From NCBI GenBank assembly GCA_025924275.1, contig JAICEH010000009.1, positions 1 through 18,661 of the forward strand: a DNA stretch of 18,661 nt. The letters are read 5' to 3'. Source of the stretch: Gemmatimonadales bacterium (lineage in GTDB: Bacteria; Gemmatimonadota; Gemmatimonadetes; Gemmatimonadales; GWC2-71-9). The position numbers and the translations under genes were made by a program. The notes under the pieces were generated by a model that searched no databases, was not told the origin of the DNA, and saw only the letters and a list, made by a program, of their open reading frames with translations. Of the stretch, positions 16,880 to 18,661 are shown one piece after another; position 1 is the first letter of the stretch, and each line of letters starts with the position of its first letter.

Positions 16880-18529
16880 ATGTCCGTCGTTCGTCGGCGC
16901 TTCCCGCTGTCCCTGCTCGGCCTCGTGGCCGCCCTCGGCCTCCTCGGCGCGTGCACGGACGAAGAGATCGTCTATCGCGACCGCGAGCCCTTCAACCCGC
17001 CGCCGGACGAGGCCAGCGGGTTCCTGGGCTACTACACCGCGGACGAGCAGTTGACCACCTGCGGGAACTGCCACGTGGGCACCCACGCCCAGTGGCGGGA
17101 CGAATCGGGGCACAGCGGCGCCTGGGAGGCCCTCGCCGCGATCGGACAGGACGGGAACACCGCCTGCTTCGCCTGCCACGGGGTCAGCGAGTACGGGAAT
17201 GCCGCCTCCGCCGCCGCTGGCATCTCGGTGGTGAACGACCCCGCCTACCACGACGTCCAGTGCGAGAATTGCCACGGGCAGGGGTTTGACCACGTGCAGC
17301 TGCCCGACGACCAGTCCACCTGGCCGATCCCGCGGGCCGACGTGACCGTGGACCCGGGCACGGGCCGCGTGCTCGACACCGACGCGAGCTGCGCCGCCTG
17401 CCACGGCTCCTCGCACGGGCCGCGGTCGCTGGCCGGCGACTGGCTGCTCTCCGGCCACGCCGCGATCAACGCCTCCCCCGCCAGCAACCCCTCGTGCCGG
17501 GGCTGCCACGAGGGCAAGGCGATCATGCTGCGCTTCTCCGGGCAGACCTCGAACTACGTCGAGCGCGATTCGCTCACGGGCCAGTACCAGTACCTCTCCA
17601 TCACCTGCACCTCGTGCCACGACCCGCACGGGAGCCCGTATCCCAAGATGCTGCGGGCGCCGATCGACGTGGCCGACCTGCAGACCAACCTGTGCATGAG
17701 CTGCCACAACCGGGGCACCGAGCCGGCGGCCAGCTTCAGCAACGGTGATCGCGGCGCCCACGCCTCCCAGGGCCCGATCCTGATCGGGACCGGGGCGGGC
17801 TACACCCCGGCCGGCTTCGCCTTCGACACCGTCCAGGCCTACGGCACGCACGCCTCGGGGGCCAATCCCCGGCTCTGCGCCGGCTGCCACGTGAACTCGT
17901 TCGAGGCCGTGGACGACGATGGGGTGGAGGTCGAGTACAGCGGCCACGAGTTCCTGCCGATCCCGTGCGTGGACGCCGGGGGCGCCATCTCCGACGTCCA
18001 GGACTGCGGCTACGGCGTGACGGAACGGAGCTGGGCCGCGTGCACCGCCGCCGGCTGCCACGGCGACGCGACGGTGGCCTCCACCGCGTTCACCAACCAG
18101 CGGCTCACGGTGCAGAACCTGGTGGACATCATCTGGGTCAACAACGACGGCGTCGGCCCCGGCGGCCGGCCGATCGTGAGCGCCGGCGACGGCGGGTACC
18201 TGGCCGACATCCTGGCCACCGACCCGACCCAGTTCAGAAAGGAAGCGGGCACCGACATCGACCCGTACGTCCTCACGCCGGCCGAGGGAGCGATCTTCAA
18301 CGCGCAGATGCTGGCCGAGGACCTCTACGACCACCAGGACGGGTCGAAGGGCATCCACAATCCCTTCTACTACGAGGCCCTGCTCGCCGCCACCATCGCG
18401 GAACTCGAGGACACCTATCCGTTCCTCGCGGTCCGCACCGACCCGGCCATCCGGCAGCTGATCGACCGGGCCCTGAGCCGGCCGGGGGTGACCTACGTGC
18501 GACGGTCGGGCCGCGTGGCCACCCGCTGA
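16880..18529 (+). CDS. Multiheme c-type cytochrome lipoprotein (eight CxxCH plus one CX4CH)
   Basis: The ATG at 16880 was chosen because it follows GAGGG and begins a 549-residue protein with a basic, hydrophobic signal and the lipobox LLGAC (Cys25). An upstream in-frame start at 16784 would put 32 unlikely residues before the signal. CxxCH motifs start at C61, C96, C128, C171, C206, C243, C272 and C333. A ninth site, C388-TAAG-C393-H394, is a CX4CH motif, a form known to bind heme in some tetraheme cytochromes c3. About a dozen other histidines are spread among them, enough for bis-His ligation. The last 150 residues have no heme motif. It is divergent from the hydrogenase and needs Ccm for maturation. 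It is probably an electron carrier at the periplasmic or outer-membrane surface; the exact family is not recognised. Confidence 0.88.
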   Translation: MSVVRRRFPLSLLGLVAALGLLGACTDEEIVYRDREPFNPPPDEASGFLGYYTADEQLTTCGNCHVGTHAQWRDESGHSGAWEALAAIGQDGNTACFACHGVSEYGNAASAAAGISVVNDPAYHDVQCENCHGQGFDHVQLPDDQSTWPIPRADVTVDPGTGRVLDTDASCAACHGSSHGPRSLAGDWLLSGHAAINASPASNPSCRGCHEGKAIMLRFSGQTSNYVERDSLTGQYQYLSITCTSCHDPHGSPYPKMLRAPIDVADLQTNLCMSCHNRGTEPAASFSNGDRGAHASQGPILIGTGAGYTPAGFAFDTVQAYGTHASGANPRLCAGCHVNSFEAVDDDGVEVEYSGHEFLPIPCVDAGGAISDVQDCGYGVTERSWAACTAAGCHGDATVASTAFTNQRLTVQNLVDIIWVNNDGVGPGGRPIVSAGDGGYLADILATDPTQFRKEAGTDIDPYVLTPAEGAIFNAQMLAEDLYDHQDGSKGIHNPFYYEALLAATIAELEDTYPFLAVRTDPAIRQLIDRALSRPGVTYVRRSGRVATR

Positions 18530-18661
18530 CGGGAGGCGGAGGCGCCCGCCGTGACGCTTCCCCTCCTTCCGGCCCCGGCCGCGGCGGGGTGCCCCCCGGG
18601 CGGGGCGCGTCAGGGCTCGGTGCGCGGGGGGCGGCCGCCCCGGGGGGGCCCCGCGGCCCCC
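18530..18661. other. Noncoding tail of extreme GC content
   Basis: After the cytochrome stop there is a short stem, GGCGG (18535-18539) with CCGCC (18546-18550) and a 6-nt loop, with only a C/T-mixed stretch after it. It could be a weak terminator. From about 18575 to the end the sequence is almost only G and C in runs, including several self-complementary stretches. No gene is supported. It may be real, or poor-quality sequence at a contig end. Confidence 0.5.

Noticed and set aside
18590..18661. GC-rich self-complementary end as an origin or recombination site
   Set aside because: The sequence is low complexity at the very edge of the window; a contig-end artefact is as likely, and no supporting motifs are present.

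Overview
The window looks like a piece of a very GC-rich (about 70% by eye) Gram-negative-type genome. Three things point tentatively to Gemmatimonadota: lipoproteins whose mature start is rich in Thr-Ala-Pro, cytochrome c maturation proteins fused to zinc ribbons, and many GTG starts with GTGA overlaps. This is inference; there is no rRNA or other phylogenetic marker. The low-complexity sequence at both edges suggests the window may be a whole contig.

Layout. Positions 1-198 hold a CT-rich 7-bp tandem repeat and a strong hairpin just before a ribosome binding site. On the + strand, 199-2129 encodes a lipoprotein and a probable outer-membrane beta-barrel protein. From 16565 down to 2136 everything lies on the - strand, in two tightly packed blocks. 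The first (16565 to 6705) is a complete membrane-bound group 1 [NiFe]-hydrogenase set: small subunit, large subunit, cytochrome b, maturation protease, then hypA, hypB, hypF, hypC, hypD and hypE. The second (6534 to 2136) is a partial System I cytochrome c maturation set: a zinc-ribbon membrane protein, ccmE, ccmF, ccmH and a CcmI-like zinc-ribbon protein. A 170-bp gap containing a 7-bp tandem array separates the two blocks. Divergent from the hydrogenase, at 16880-18529, is a lipoprotein with eight CxxCH motifs and one CX4CH motif.

How it fits together. HypF/HypE make and HypC/HypD deliver the Fe(CN)2CO group, HypA/HypB insert nickel, and HyaD trims the large subunit C-terminus. The folded HyaA-HyaB pair leaves by the Tat route of HyaA and docks on the di-heme HyaC, which passes H2 electrons into the membrane. 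The Ccm block would attach heme to c-type cytochromes such as the multiheme lipoprotein next door. The window can therefore be read as an H2-oxidation and electron-export locus. ccmA, ccmB, ccmC, ccmD, ccmG, nickel transport and hydrogenase regulators are not here.

Most unusual points: a HypA that has lost its whole zinc domain in frame; a CcmE with CxxxY instead of HxxxY, encoded with a five-cysteine CcmH-like protein that has a Tat-like signal; zinc-ribbon membrane proteins at both ends of the ccm block; and two 7-bp-period tandem arrays in intergenic DNA.
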